A stretch of 64,000 nucleotides of DNA, from positions 1-64,000 of the forward strand of contig NZ_FNXG01000002.1 in NCBI RefSeq assembly GCF_900108405.1, in the 5' to 3' direction. Of this stretch, positions 17,187 through 25,808 are shown piece after piece (position 1 is the stretch's first letter; every line of letters starts with the position of its first letter). The position numbers were made by a program, and so were the translations under genes. The stretch is from Paracoccus alkenifer (GTDB lineage: Bacteria; Pseudomonadota; Alphaproteobacteria; Rhodobacterales; Rhodobacteraceae). The notes under the pieces were generated by a model, which saw only the letters and a program-made list of their open reading frames with translations, was not told where the DNA came from and searched no databases.

Positions 17187-18185
17187 ATGTTCAAGAAAAT
17201 CCTGGCTGCCTCGGCCGCCGTGCTTGCCCTTGCCTTGCCGTTGACCGGACAGGCGCGCGAGCTGCGGGTCTCGTCTTTCGAGCCGCCTATGGGTTTCTAT
17301 TCGTCCAAGGTGCTTCAGGCGTGGATTGACGAGATCAACCCCAAGCTCACCGGGGGGACGTCGCTCAAGCTGTATGCCGGTTCGATCCTTGGCGCGGCGC
17401 CGGCGCAGCCCGAGCTGGTCAAGGCCGGCGTTGCCGACATCGCGCTGATCGTTCCGACCTATACGCCGGGGCTGTTCCCGCTGTCGGGCGTGGTCGAGGT
17501 TCCGGGTCTGGTCGAGACCTCTGCCGACGGCACCGCGATCCTCAACAGCCTGTCCGAACAGGGGATGCTGGATGATGAATATCGCGACTACAAGATCTTG
17601 GCGCTGTTCTCGACCCCCGGCTACCGCTTTCTGATGAGCGGGGACGGCGTTTCCGAACCCGGGCAGCTTCAGGGGCTGAAGATGCGCACGCCCTCGCCCT
17701 TCGGGTCGGAAATCCTGTCGATCCTGGGGGCCTCGGGCGTGTCGATTCCGGCGCCGCAGGTTTACGAAAACCTTGAACGTCATGTCGTTGCAGGTGCTGT
17801 CTGGGTCATGGACGCCTATCGCACCTTCCGCCTTGACGAGGTTGCGCCGGCCGTCACCTCGCTGCGCTTTACCGCCTCGCCCATGGCGATCCTGATGAAC
17901 CGCGCCGCATATGATTCGCTGCCCCAGGAGGATCGCGAGGTGCTGGATGAAACGGCGGGCCGCAAACTGGCCGAATGGATCGCCGGCGTCGTCGATGCCA
18001 CCGATGCCGAGATCGAGGCTGCATATCGCAACGGCGGCAAGGTGAAGTTCATCGACCTGGATGATGATGCCGTGGCCGTCTGGCGCGAAGCCCTGGCCGC
18101 TGCGCCGGAAAAATGGATCGAAAGCCAGTCCGACCGCGACGCCGCCGTCAAGGCGCTGGACGCTGCCGGCAACACCCGCCAATGA
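17187..18185 (+). CDS. TRAP transporter solute-binding protein (DctP family)
   Basis: A 332-residue periplasmic protein with a signal peptide (MFKKILAASAAVLALALPLT, cleavage after GQA). The body shows DctP features such as LKLYAGSILGAAPAQPELV and a conserved central GLKMRTPSPFGSEILSILGA, where an arginine normally binds a substrate carboxylate. It delivers ligand to the DctQM pair encoded upstream. ATG 17187 follows GGGAGGA at a good distance. The ligand is probably an aromatic or other carboxylate related to the neighbouring pathway, but this is inferred only. Confidence 0.88.
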   Translation: MFKKILAASAAVLALALPLTGQARELRVSSFEPPMGFYSSKVLQAWIDEINPKLTGGTSLKLYAGSILGAAPAQPELVKAGVADIALIVPTYTPGLFPLSGVVEVPGLVETSADGTAILNSLSEQGMLDDEYRDYKILALFSTPGYRFLMSGDGVSEPGQLQGLKMRTPSPFGSEILSILGASGVSIPAPQVYENLERHVVAGAVWVMDAYRTFRLDEVAPAVTSLRFTASPMAILMNRAAYDSLPQEDREVLDETAGRKLAEWIAGVVDATDAEIEAAYRNGGKVKFIDLDDDAVAVWREALAAAPEKWIESQSDRDAAVKALDAAGNTRQ

Positions 18186-18190
18186 CCTGA

Positions 18191-18226
18191 TGGCCGGCCC
18201 TGCGCGGTCCGTTCTCGGGCCGGCCA
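18191..18226. terminator. Probable bidirectional terminator hairpin
   Basis: Arms TGGCCGGCCC (18191-18200) and GGGCCGGCCA (18217-18226) are perfectly complementary around a 16-base loop. They lie between the convergent ends of the TRAP binding-protein gene and the IclR gene. There is no clear T-tract, so it may act weakly or with help. Confidence 0.5.
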
Positions 18227-18287
18227 ACCGCATCGGTCCGCGACGGCCCGGCCGCACAGGCTGCCCCGTCGGTTCCGGGAAACATCG

Positions 18288-19046
18288 CTAGCGCAGCACC
18301 CGGCGCAGCCCCTCTTGCACCCTCAGCAGCGCCGGCAGGTAAAGCGGGGCCAGTTCCCCGGCCGAGGATTGCACCGCCGCCACCCCGGTATTCAGCGCCG
18401 CCACCACCCGGCCATGCGCATTCCAAAGCGGCACGGCCAGCGAGCGCAGGCCCAGTTCCACCTCTTGGTCGATCACTGCATGGCCGTCGGCGCGGGTCTG
18501 GCGGATGCGGGCCATGATCTCGTCCGGTGCGGTCAGGCTGTAGGCGGTGCGCGGGGTCAGGTCTGATTGCTCGATGATGGCGCGCGCCTCGGGCTCGGGC
18601 AGGGCGGCCAGCAGCACCCGTCCCATCGAGGTGCAATGCGCCGGCAGGCGCGAACCCGGCATCAGCCCGATGGACATCACCCGACGCTGCGCGGCCCGCG
18701 CCAGATAGACGATCTCGGTCCCGTCGAGGATCGAGACCGAGGTCGATTGCCCGATCTGTTCGGACAGCTGGTCCAGCCAGGGCTGCACCAGTTGCGCCAG
18801 CGGCATTGCCGCCAAGGCTCCCATGCCCAGCCGCAGGATGCGCGGGGTCAGGGTAAAGAACTTGCCGTCGTAATCGGCATAGCCCAGCTCGTGCAGGGTC
18901 AGCAGGCAGCGCCGCGCCGTCGCCCGGTCCAGCCCCGTCGCCTCGGCCACCTCGGCGATGGAAAGCCGCGGGCGTTCGGCGCGGAACGCCTCGATCACGC
19001 CAAGCCCCTTGGCAAGCGAGGCGATAAAGTCGGTCTTGTTCACCAT
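18288..19046 (-). CDS. IclR-family regulator, PcaR-like
   Basis: A 252-residue regulator: wHTH about residues 8-65 (FIASLAKGLGVIEAF, LSIAEVAEATGLDRATARRC), then an IclR effector domain with LGMGALAAMPLAQLVQP and SVSILDGTEIVYLARA. The wording closely matches the PcaR/PobR branch that responds to beta-ketoadipate or hydroxybenzoate. It is divergent from pcaIJF, as PcaR-type activators often are. A GTG at 19052 is an alternative start. On its strand a TTGACA lies about 30 bp upstream, suggesting a sigma-70 promoter in the shared 107-bp intergenic region. Confidence 0.83.
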   Translation of the reverse strand: MVNKTDFIASLAKGLGVIEAFRAERPRLSIAEVAEATGLDRATARRCLLTLHELGYADYDGKFFTLTPRILRLGMGALAAMPLAQLVQPWLDQLSEQIGQSTSVSILDGTEIVYLARAAQRRVMSIGLMPGSRLPAHCTSMGRVLLAALPEPEARAIIEQSDLTPRTAYSLTAPDEIMARIRQTRADGHAVIDQEVELGLRSLAVPLWNAHGRVVAALNTGVAAVQSSAGELAPLYLPALLRVQEGLRRVLR

Positions 19047-19153
19047 GCGCACAGATTTTTACGCACTTTGAACAAATGTCAACATCCGCACGAAACCTCT
19101 GGCCTCGTCGGCCCCCTGCGCGCATGACATCCCGGAACCCGCAGGAGGAGGTC

Positions 19154-19888
19154 ATGGACAAACGCATCCCCAATCTGGCCACGGCCGTCGCCGGCATCCC
19201 CGACGGCGCCACGGTGATGATCGGCGGCTTCGGCGGCTCGGGTGCCCCGATCGAGCTGATCCACGCGCTGATCGACCGCTATCTGGCCACCGGCAGCCCC
19301 AAGGGCCTGACCATCATCAACAACAACGCGGGCAACGGCCATGTCGGCATCGCCGCGCTGATCGAGCAGGGCATGGTCCGCAAGATGGTCTGCTCATTCC
19401 CGCGCTCGGCCGATCCGCGGGTCTTTACCGAGAAATATCTGGCCGGAGAGATCGAGCTGGAACTGGTGCCGCAGGGCACGCTAGCCGAACGCATCCGCGC
19501 CGGCGGGGCTGGTATCCCGGCCTTTTACACGCCGACCAGCTATGGCACCGACCTGGCCCGCGGCAAGCCGGTGGCCGAATTCGACGGCCGCCCCTATGTG
19601 CAGGAACGTTGGCTCAAGGCTGATTTTGCGCTGATCAAGGCCGAGACGGGCGATCATTACGGCAACCTGACCTATCGCATGGCGGCGCGGAATTTTTCGC
19701 CCCTGATGGCGATGGCGGCGGCGCGCACCATTGCGCAGGTGACGCAGGCGGTCGCGCCGGGCGGCATCGACCCCGAGCACGTGGTGACGCCGGGCATCTT
19801 CGTCTCAAGCATCGTCGAGGTTGCGAACCCCGCGCAAGAGGAAGTCCTGAACCGCGCCGACGCGCATTACCCAAAGGTGACGGCATGA
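19154..19888 (+). CDS. pcaI: 3-oxoadipate CoA-transferase subunit alpha
   Basis: A 244-residue CoA-transferase family I alpha subunit. MIGGFGGSGAPIELIHALID and IINNNAGNGHVGIAALIEQG are hallmark stretches of PcaI. With PcaJ it moves CoA from succinyl-CoA to 3-oxoadipate, the penultimate step of the beta-ketoadipate pathway. Start ATG 19154 is preceded by GGAGGAG. It overlaps pcaJ by 4 bp. An acetoacetate-CoA transferase (AtoD/ScoA) is the main alternative; the divergent PcaR-like regulator and pcaF downstream favour Pca. Confidence 0.88.
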   Translation: MDKRIPNLATAVAGIPDGATVMIGGFGGSGAPIELIHALIDRYLATGSPKGLTIINNNAGNGHVGIAALIEQGMVRKMVCSFPRSADPRVFTEKYLAGEIELELVPQGTLAERIRAGGAGIPAFYTPTSYGTDLARGKPVAEFDGRPYVQERWLKADFALIKAETGDHYGNLTYRMAARNFSPLMAMAAARTIAQVTQAVAPGGIDPEHVVTPGIFVSSIVEVANPAQEEVLNRADAHYPKVTA

Positions 19889-20556
19889 CCCCGAAACTGA
19901 CCAATGCCCAGATTGCGTGGCGCGCGGCGCAGGACATCGCCGACGGCGCCTATGTCAACCTCGGCATCGGCTTTCCCGAGATGGTGGCCCGTTTCCAGCC
20001 GCCGGGCAGGCAGGCCATCTTCCACACCGAGAACGGCATTCTCGGCTTTGGCGGGGCGCCCGAGCCGGGGGCCGAGGACTGGGATCTGATCAATGCCGGG
20101 AAAAAGGCCGTGACGCTGAAGCCCGGCACCGCATTTTTCCACCATGCCGACAGTTTCGCGATGGTGCGCGGCGGGCATCTGGATGTGGCGATTCTGGGCG
20201 CCTATCAGGTGGCGCAGAATGGCGATCTGGCGAACTGGTCCACCGGACCCAAGGGCGTGCCGGCGGTGGGCGGCGCGATGGATCTGGTGCATGGCGCAAA
20301 GCGTGTCGCCGTCATCACCGACCACGTCACCAAGGACGGCAAGCCCAAGCTGGTGCAGTCCTGCACCCTGCCGCTGACCGGGGTGGGCTGTGTGACCCGC
20401 GTCTATACCTCGCTGGCGGTGGTCGATGTGCAGGACGGGCGTTTCGTGCTGCGCGAGAAGCTGCCCGCAATTTCCCTTGACGATCTGCAAGCCGTGACCG
20501 GCGCGCGGCTGCATCTGGATGGTGCGGTCGGCGATCTGGTCGTGCCGGAGCTGTGA
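19885..20556 (+). CDS. pcaJ: 3-oxoadipate CoA-transferase subunit beta
   Basis: A 223-residue beta subunit. The catalytic glutamate lies in HTENGILGFGG (about residue 50), which forms the enzyme-CoA thioester. Further family wording includes LKPGTAFFHHADSFAMVRGG and LGAYQVAQNGDLANW. It starts inside the pcaI stop (ATGA) and ends one base before the pcaF start codon, a compact operon. It acts in the cytoplasm as a heteromer with PcaI. Confidence 0.88.
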   Translation: MTPKLTNAQIAWRAAQDIADGAYVNLGIGFPEMVARFQPPGRQAIFHTENGILGFGGAPEPGAEDWDLINAGKKAVTLKPGTAFFHHADSFAMVRGGHLDVAILGAYQVAQNGDLANWSTGPKGVPAVGGAMDLVHGAKRVAVITDHVTKDGKPKLVQSCTLPLTGVGCVTRVYTSLAVVDVQDGRFVLREKLPAISLDDLQAVTGARLHLDGAVGDLVVPEL

Positions 20557-20557
20557 C

Positions 20558-21757
20558 ATGACCGAAGTTTTCATCTGCGACTATATCCGCACCCCCATCG
20601 GCCGTTTCGGCGGCGCGCTGGCCCCTGTCCGCGCCGATGATCTGGGCGCGGTGCCGCTGCGCGCGTTGATGGCGCGTCATGCGAGGCTGGACTGGCAGGC
20701 GGTGGACGACGTGATCTATGGCTGCGCCAATCAGGCGGGCGAGGATAACCGCAACGTCGCCCGCATGTCTGCGCTGCTGGCCGGGCTGCCGGTCGAGGTG
20801 ACGGGGACCACGATCAACCGGCTGTGCGGTTCGGGCATGGATGCGGTGCTGGTCGCCGCGCGCCAGATCGCGGCGGGCGAGGCCGGGCTGATGATCGCCG
20901 GTGGCGTCGAGTCGATGTCACGGGCGCCCTTTGTGCTGCCCAAGGCGGAGACTGCCTTTTCCCGCCATGCCGAGATCCATGACACCACCATCGGCTGGCG
21001 TTTCGTGAACCCGGCGATGGATGCTGCCCATGGCACGGATTCCATGCCCCAGACCGGCCAGAACGTGGCCGACGACTATGGCGTCTCGCGCGAGGCGCAG
21101 GATGCGATGGCGATGGGCTCGCAAGCCAAGGCCGCGGCGGCGATCGCCAATGGCCGGCTGGCGCGCGAAATCACGCCGGTCAGCGTCCCGCAGCGCAGGG
21201 GCGATCCGGTGGTGGTCGAGACCGACGAACATCCCCGCGCCACCACGGCCGAGACGCTGGCCAGGCTGCGCCCGCTGTTTACGAACGGTTCGGTCACGGC
21301 GGGCAATGCCTCGGGCGTGAACGACGGGGCGGCGGCGCTGATCCTGGCATCCGAGACGGCGGCGCGGACCCATGGCCTGACCCCCATCGCTCGCGTGCTG
21401 GGTGGGGCGACGGCGGGGGTTCCGCCGCGCATCATGGGCATCGGCCCGGCCCCCGCCAGCCACAAGCTGCTGGCGCGGCTGGGCCTGACCCCGGCGGATT
21501 TCGACGTGATCGAGCTGAACGAGGCATTTGCCGCGCAGGGTATCGCCACGCTGCGGCAGCTGGGCATCGCCGAGGACGACCCGCGGGTGAACCCGAACGG
21601 CGGCGCCATCGCGCTGGGGCATCCGCTGGGCATGTCGGGCGCGCGCATCACCGGCACGGCGGCGCTGGAACTGGCGCTGAACGGCGGCAGGCGTTCGCTT
21701 TCGACCATGTGCATCGGGGTGGGGCAGGGCATCGCCATCGCGTTGGAGCGGGTGTGA
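20558..21757 (+). CDS. pcaF: 3-oxoadipyl-CoA thiolase
   Basis: A 399-residue thiolase that splits 3-oxoadipyl-CoA to succinyl-CoA and acetyl-CoA. The active residues are visible: nucleophile Cys in INRLCGSGMDAV (about 90), His in GGAIALGHPLGMSGAR (about 355), and the second Cys in TMCIGVGQGIAIALE near the C-terminus. GGVESMSRAPFVLPKAE is typical of PcaF/PaaJ thiolases. It closes the pcaIJF operon. PaaJ of the phenylacetate pathway is a close paralogue; operon context decides for PcaF. Confidence 0.88.
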   Translation: MTEVFICDYIRTPIGRFGGALAPVRADDLGAVPLRALMARHARLDWQAVDDVIYGCANQAGEDNRNVARMSALLAGLPVEVTGTTINRLCGSGMDAVLVAARQIAAGEAGLMIAGGVESMSRAPFVLPKAETAFSRHAEIHDTTIGWRFVNPAMDAAHGTDSMPQTGQNVADDYGVSREAQDAMAMGSQAKAAAAIANGRLAREITPVSVPQRRGDPVVVETDEHPRATTAETLARLRPLFTNGSVTAGNASGVNDGAAALILASETAARTHGLTPIARVLGGATAGVPPRIMGIGPAPASHKLLARLGLTPADFDVIELNEAFAAQGIATLRQLGIAEDDPRVNPNGGAIALGHPLGMSGARITGTAALELALNGGRRSLSTMCIGVGQGIAIALERV

Positions 21758-21866
21758 TACGGCCGTTCAATTCCATTTCAGCATAAGCTGGATCGCGGCG
21801 GGGGCGAAACGTCATGCTGTTTACGGCGCTGCCGCGACATCAAGATAGCCTGCTTGCCAAGGGGCG

Positions 21867-22277
21867 TTACCAACCTTCGTCAAATGTTTGGGTGTCGTCC
21901 AGGATCTCGGCGTTGGTTTCAAGGAAATAATGCTTTCGCTTTCCGTTCTTTACCACCGTATAGCTGACCGTGCATTGAACCGGCTCGATTTCGGAAAGTG
22001 CGGGGCGGACAATTTCGCGAAATACCGCGTGTGCCTTGCTGACGTCCGCCTCATCCTCAAGAATGATCCAGAACGGCATTTCCTTGTAATGTGAATGCAG
22101 CTCGCCGTTGACGTGTTTCCAGCTACGCCCCGTTTCGGCGCGAACCAGTTCGAGCAGGCGGTCGTGGATCGGGTTTATCGTCCGCCAATCCAGCTGCTGC
22201 CAGTCCGTCTGCCGGGGCGGCGGTTCGGTTGCGCCGGTCCGGGCAGGGAATTTGGGTGAGCGGGGTTTTCTTGCCAT
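21867..22277 (-). CDS. Hypothetical protein, 136 residues
   Basis: Not recognised. The N-terminal 25 residues are basic and proline-rich. The body is a mixed alpha/beta domain with LLELVRAETGRSWKHVNGEL, PFWIILEDEADVSKAHAVF and VSYTVVKNGKRKHYFLETN, ending DDTQTFDEGW. No signal peptide, membrane helix or metal motif is seen. It is divergent from the unknown gene at 22387, 109 bp away. The two could be functionally linked but nothing proves it. Confidence 0.6.
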   Translation of the reverse strand: MARKPRSPKFPARTGATEPPPRQTDWQQLDWRTINPIHDRLLELVRAETGRSWKHVNGELHSHYKEMPFWIILEDEADVSKAHAVFREIVRPALSEIEPVQCTVSYTVVKNGKRKHYFLETNAEILDDTQTFDEGW

Positions 22278-22386
22278 GCCCCGAGCTTACCCACATGAGC
22301 GACAGTATTGCCAGCCCGGATTGCGATATGGCACAGTGGGCATCGAAAATGGGATGCACGCCCGGCCGGATCGTGATGAGGTGTTG

Positions 22387-23286
22387 ATGACGCTGCCCGA
22401 ATCCGATGAGCTGCTGATCCTTGCATACGAGGCGCTGGAAAGCCGCGCCCGTTTCGATAAGGAATTGCCGGATTTTCCCCTGTTCCGTTCCGAGTGGTCG
22501 GCGGTCCATATCGAAAGCCATGGGTCGCATATCCTGTCCTTTTGGCGAGGCCCGGGGACCGAGATGATGGTTCTGCTGACCCAAGGCCAGCCGCCGGAAC
22601 GGACCTTGGCAGCCGTCGACCACCGGCCGTGCGCACGTAAACCTCGCATCGAACCGACCGAGGGGAGTTTCTTTTTGCCCGGCGTCCCCGTTGGCTCGCC
22701 GCGCGGCAGTATTTCGAGTTTCGGCATCTTTGCCGGCTGGTGGCCCTGTGAAACGGACGCGAAACGGCTGCGCCTGACGCGGCGCGGCAAGGTCAGCGAG
22801 ATCGAGGCCGGGTCCAATGGATTCATGCTTGTCGACTGGAACTCCCCCGCTGCGGTCGAGCGGTTTGATGCCGTCGAGATCGGCAAGACGGGCTGGACGC
22901 CGACGGTAGTGCCAACGGTCCCATTCACGGGCGATCATCTGTTTCGCAGTTATCAGCGGTTTCGGCTAAGCGGAGTGGACTGGGGCGACGAAAACCCCGA
23001 CCTGTGGGCCTATGATCTGTTTTCAATTCAGGGAAAGGCATGGCTGGATGCCGTTGTGGCGATCATGCGTCGCGCCGATCCGCATCGCGATGCTGATATG
23101 CTCGCCAGTTTCGGGGCGCATATCTATGCCAATGGCGACGCCTATTACGATCGAATGGAACGTGAGCTGAACGCCGGCACGATCCGGCGAGAGACGCTGG
23201 GAATCGTGCTGTCCATGGAAAAACCCGAGTTCATGGAGGCTGATCTGCGTGAACGACATAAACGCCTTGCGGCAAGATGTGGATAA
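22387..23286 (+). CDS. Hypothetical protein, 299 residues
   Basis: Not recognised. A soluble, aromatic-rich protein with segments SEWSAVHIESHGSHILSFW, SSFGIFAGWWPCETDAKRL and MVLLTQGQPPERTL. The C-terminal third is helical (GKAWLDAVVAIMRRADPH, AHIYANGDAYYDRMERELN). I chose ATG 22387 (MTLPESDELL), with GAGG a few bases upstream; an in-frame ATG at 22351 would add 12 residues. There is no signal peptide or transmembrane segment. The gene stands alone between a divergent orphan and the convergent mesD gene. Confidence 0.6.
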   Translation: MTLPESDELLILAYEALESRARFDKELPDFPLFRSEWSAVHIESHGSHILSFWRGPGTEMMVLLTQGQPPERTLAAVDHRPCARKPRIEPTEGSFFLPGVPVGSPRGSISSFGIFAGWWPCETDAKRLRLTRRGKVSEIEAGSNGFMLVDWNSPAAVERFDAVEIGKTGWTPTVVPTVPFTGDHLFRSYQRFRLSGVDWGDENPDLWAYDLFSIQGKAWLDAVVAIMRRADPHRDADMLASFGAHIYANGDAYYDRMERELNAGTIRRETLGIVLSMEKPEFMEADLRERHKRLAARCG

Positions 23287-23456
23287 AGAATGACGCACGG
23301 TTGAATTGTGAACCTTGCACGCCAGATAGTTCCGATGCCATTCCGGATCGTTTGATTGCGAATATGCCGCAACTTGCGGCCCGGGGCTGTTGCCGGCAAC
23401 CACTGCGCCTGGATCTCTGCTTGCCGACAACAGCCCCGCGATTCGGGATATGAGCT

Positions 23457-24485
23457 TCAGGCTGAAAGCTCTTGTCTCACGATATCGGCGCCCGCGCTCA
23501 ACGCCGCCAGCTTTTGTCTGGCCACATTTCGGGACAGGGGCGCCATACCGCAATTGGTGCAGGGATAGAGCTTGTCGGCGTCTACGAATTGCAGCGCATT
23601 GCGCAAGACTTCGGCAACCTCTTGGGGGGATTCGATCTTGTCGGTCGCCACGTCAATGGCCCCGACCATCACTTTCTTGCCCCGCAAAAGCTCGATCAGA
23701 TCCATCGGAACATGCGAATTCTGGCACTCAAGCGACACTATGTCGATGTTCGATGTCCGCAGCTTTGGAAACACCGACTCATATTGCCGCCATTCCGCGC
23801 CCAAGGTTTTTTTCCAGTCCGTATTGGCCTTGATCCCATAGCCATAGCAGAGGTGAACGGCCGTTTCGCATTTCAGCCCCTCGGCCGCGCGCTCAAGCGC
23901 TGCAACGCCCCAGTCGTTCACTTCATCGAAAAAGACATTGAATGCCGGCTCATCGAACTGGATTATGTTGATACCGGCTGCCTCCAGTTCCCGCGCTTCT
24001 TCGTTGAGTATGCGGGCGAATTCCCACGCCAGTTTCTCGCGGCTTTTGTAATGGCCGTCGTAAAGCGTGTCGATCATGGTCATTGGACCCGGCAGGGCCC
24101 ATTTGATAGGCTGATTGGTCTGCGAACGCAGGAATTTTGCATCATCGACGAATACCGGCTTGTTGCGGGACACGGCTCCGACGACGGAGGGGACGCTGGC
24201 GTCATAGCGGTTCCGGATCCGGACGGTTTCGCGTTTATCGAAATCGACGCCTTCCAGATGCTCGATGAAGGTGGTGACGAAATGCTGACGCGTCTGTTCA
24301 CCGTCGCTGACAATGTCAATGCCCGCAAGCTGCTGATCATGCAGGGCAACGCGCAGGGCGTCCTGCTTGCCTTCGCGCAGTTCCTCTCCATCCAGCTTCC
24401 ATGGCGACCACAGTTTTTCCGGCTCGGCGAGCCAGGACGGTTTGGGCAGGCTTCCCGCGGTCGAGGTAGGCAGAAGTTTGTTCAT
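23457..24485 (-). CDS. mesD: Core-MetE methionine synthase MesD (folate-independent family)
   Basis: A 342-residue protein equal to the C-terminal catalytic domain of MetE only, without the N-terminal folate-binding half. Zinc ligands are present: H211 and C213 (AVHLCYGYG), E253 (VSLECQNS) and C309 (LYPCTNCGM), as is the homocysteine-binding pair in QFDEP (178-179). Short MetE homologues next to a DUF1852 gene are the MesD type, reported to need MesX and oxygen and not to use methyltetrahydrofolate. The gene follows mesX by 27 bp on the same strand, behind a cobalamin riboswitch, fitting a B12-independent replacement for MetH. The methyl donor is not revealed by sequence. Confidence 0.85.
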   Translation of the reverse strand: MNKLLPTSTAGSLPKPSWLAEPEKLWSPWKLDGEELREGKQDALRVALHDQQLAGIDIVSDGEQTRQHFVTTFIEHLEGVDFDKRETVRIRNRYDASVPSVVGAVSRNKPVFVDDAKFLRSQTNQPIKWALPGPMTMIDTLYDGHYKSREKLAWEFARILNEEARELEAAGINIIQFDEPAFNVFFDEVNDWGVAALERAAEGLKCETAVHLCYGYGIKANTDWKKTLGAEWRQYESVFPKLRTSNIDIVSLECQNSHVPMDLIELLRGKKVMVGAIDVATDKIESPQEVAEVLRNALQFVDADKLYPCTNCGMAPLSRNVARQKLAALSAGADIVRQELSA

Positions 24486-24512
24486 GAAGAATTTTCCTGG
24501 CTGTTCCGGTAA

Positions 24513-25496
24513 TCAGGCGGCGTATCGGGCGGACCATTCTGCAAGAATGTCCTGATAGGGCGTGATAAAGTTTTCCTCGGCAAACCTGCCCTGTTCGACC
24601 GCCAATCGGCTGCGTTCTTCTCGGTCATAGGTGACGAGACTTAGCGAATAGTCCTTATGCGTCAGGCTTGGCCGGTAAACAGCCCCTGCCGGAGAGTTGG
24701 CGTTGTAGATTTCCGGGCGGTAGATCCGCTGGAAAGCTTCCATGGTGCTGATTGTGCCGACAAGTTCAAGGGGCGAATAGTCATTAAGCAGGTCACCCGT
24801 GTGATAAAACGCCAGCGGCGCCACCGCGTCCGGAGGCATGAAATTGCGGACCTGCAAGCCCATTTTTGCGAAATAGCGGTCGGTGGCCGAAAATTCGCCC
24901 TGCCGGTATTCAAATCCCAGGATGGGGTGTAGGTTTTCGGTTCTATGGTATGTCCGGCTGGTCGAGACGCTCAGGCAGATGACCGGCGGTTTCCCCGAGA
25001 GCTGCCGATAGGCGGCCGAATCCAGAAAGCTTTTGAATAGGTTCCCGTGCAGATCACCGAAATCTTCGGGCATGCCGGGATTCTTGATATCCCGATTGTG
25101 CCGGGGCAGAATGACGCTGAAGTCGTAATCCCGCACATAGGACGAGAAATTATTCCCCGCGATGCCGTCGATCCGTTTTCCGGACACGCGGTCGATGATG
25201 GTCGGCTTGAGAATTTCGATCAATGGAAAGGCGTCGACATGGCGCCGGTCGCCGATGCTTAAAGCGACGGAGATGATGTCGAGTTCAACCGAATAACGGT
25301 CACGGCTCGGATTGTCCCAATTCGCAAGCGCATTGAAACGGTTGTCGATCATGGCAAGCGCATTGCGCAGGTTTTCCTGCCGCAATTCGCCCCGGGCCAG
25401 ATTGGCGAAATTGGTTGTGGCACGGGTGCTGTCCGACGGATGATAGCTGTCGTCGAGGCGAAGGGTTGTGATTGAGTAAGCAAGATCATTTTTCAT
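24513..25496 (-). CDS. mesX: DUF1852 protein MesX, partner of MesD
   Basis: A 327-residue protein starting MKNDLAYSITTLRLDDSY. Its strongly conserved-looking body (YVRDYDFSVILPRHNRDIKN, VICLSVSTSRTYHRTENLHP, LVGTISTMEAFQRIYRPEIY) is what I know as DUF1852, the MesX family required for MesD activity. Its biochemical role is not established; it may supply or transfer the methyl group. ATG 25496 has GGAAGG about nine bases upstream. An upstream extension of the frame runs through the riboswitch and is rejected. It is the first gene of the mesX-mesD operon. Confidence 0.85.
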   Translation of the reverse strand: MKNDLAYSITTLRLDDSYHPSDSTRATTNFANLARGELRQENLRNALAMIDNRFNALANWDNPSRDRYSVELDIISVALSIGDRRHVDAFPLIEILKPTIIDRVSGKRIDGIAGNNFSSYVRDYDFSVILPRHNRDIKNPGMPEDFGDLHGNLFKSFLDSAAYRQLSGKPPVICLSVSTSRTYHRTENLHPILGFEYRQGEFSATDRYFAKMGLQVRNFMPPDAVAPLAFYHTGDLLNDYSPLELVGTISTMEAFQRIYRPEIYNANSPAGAVYRPSLTHKDYSLSLVTYDREERSRLAVEQGRFAEENFITPYQDILAEWSARYAA

Positions 25497-25515
25497 CCTG
25501 GCATGCCTTCCGAGT

Positions 25516-25533
25516 GGCCCGCAATTGCGGACC
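25516..25533 (-). promoter_or_regulatory. Leader hairpin just upstream of the mesX ribosome-binding site
   Basis: On the minus strand, 7-bp arms GGTCCGC and GCGGGCC (one G-U pair) close a four-base AATT loop. It ends a few bases before the GGAAGG Shine-Dalgarno sequence of mesX, so it may be part of the riboswitch expression platform. Confidence 0.35.
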
Positions 25534-25638
25534 TTGAAAACCAAACGATCCCCGTGACGACTGTCACGAAGCGGCGATTTCACCTTGCGGATAGGCCGCT
25601 CCCGGCGCGCCCACCGCGGCCGGAACAGGTGAGAGATC

Positions 25639-25808
25639 GAGGCAGGTTTCCTGACTTGCGGGTCGTCACCTGGTCCAGCCTTCCCGACGCGAGATTCGCG
25701 CCAGTGGCATGTCGGACAGGCTCTCCGCCAACAGTTGCGGGGGCAGTTCCGGAATTGGCGAAAGCCGGACCGGATTCCCTTTTTCCCGAGGTCTTCCCCG
25801 GCACCTTG
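25639..25808 (-). promoter_or_regulatory. Cobalamin riboswitch upstream of mesX-mesD
   Basis: Read on the minus strand, the segment contains the order expected of a cobalamin aptamer: GGTGCCGGGGAAGACC at the 5' side, GGGAATCCGGT, then CTGCCCCCGCAACTG, the B12-box core with GACATGCCACTG, GGGAAGGC, and a closing GACCCGCAAGTCAGGAAACC / CTGCCTC stretch. It begins about 310 bp and ends about 140 bp before mesX. Binding of adenosyl- or methylcobalamin would be expected to turn the operon off when B12-dependent MetH can work. Confidence 0.9.
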
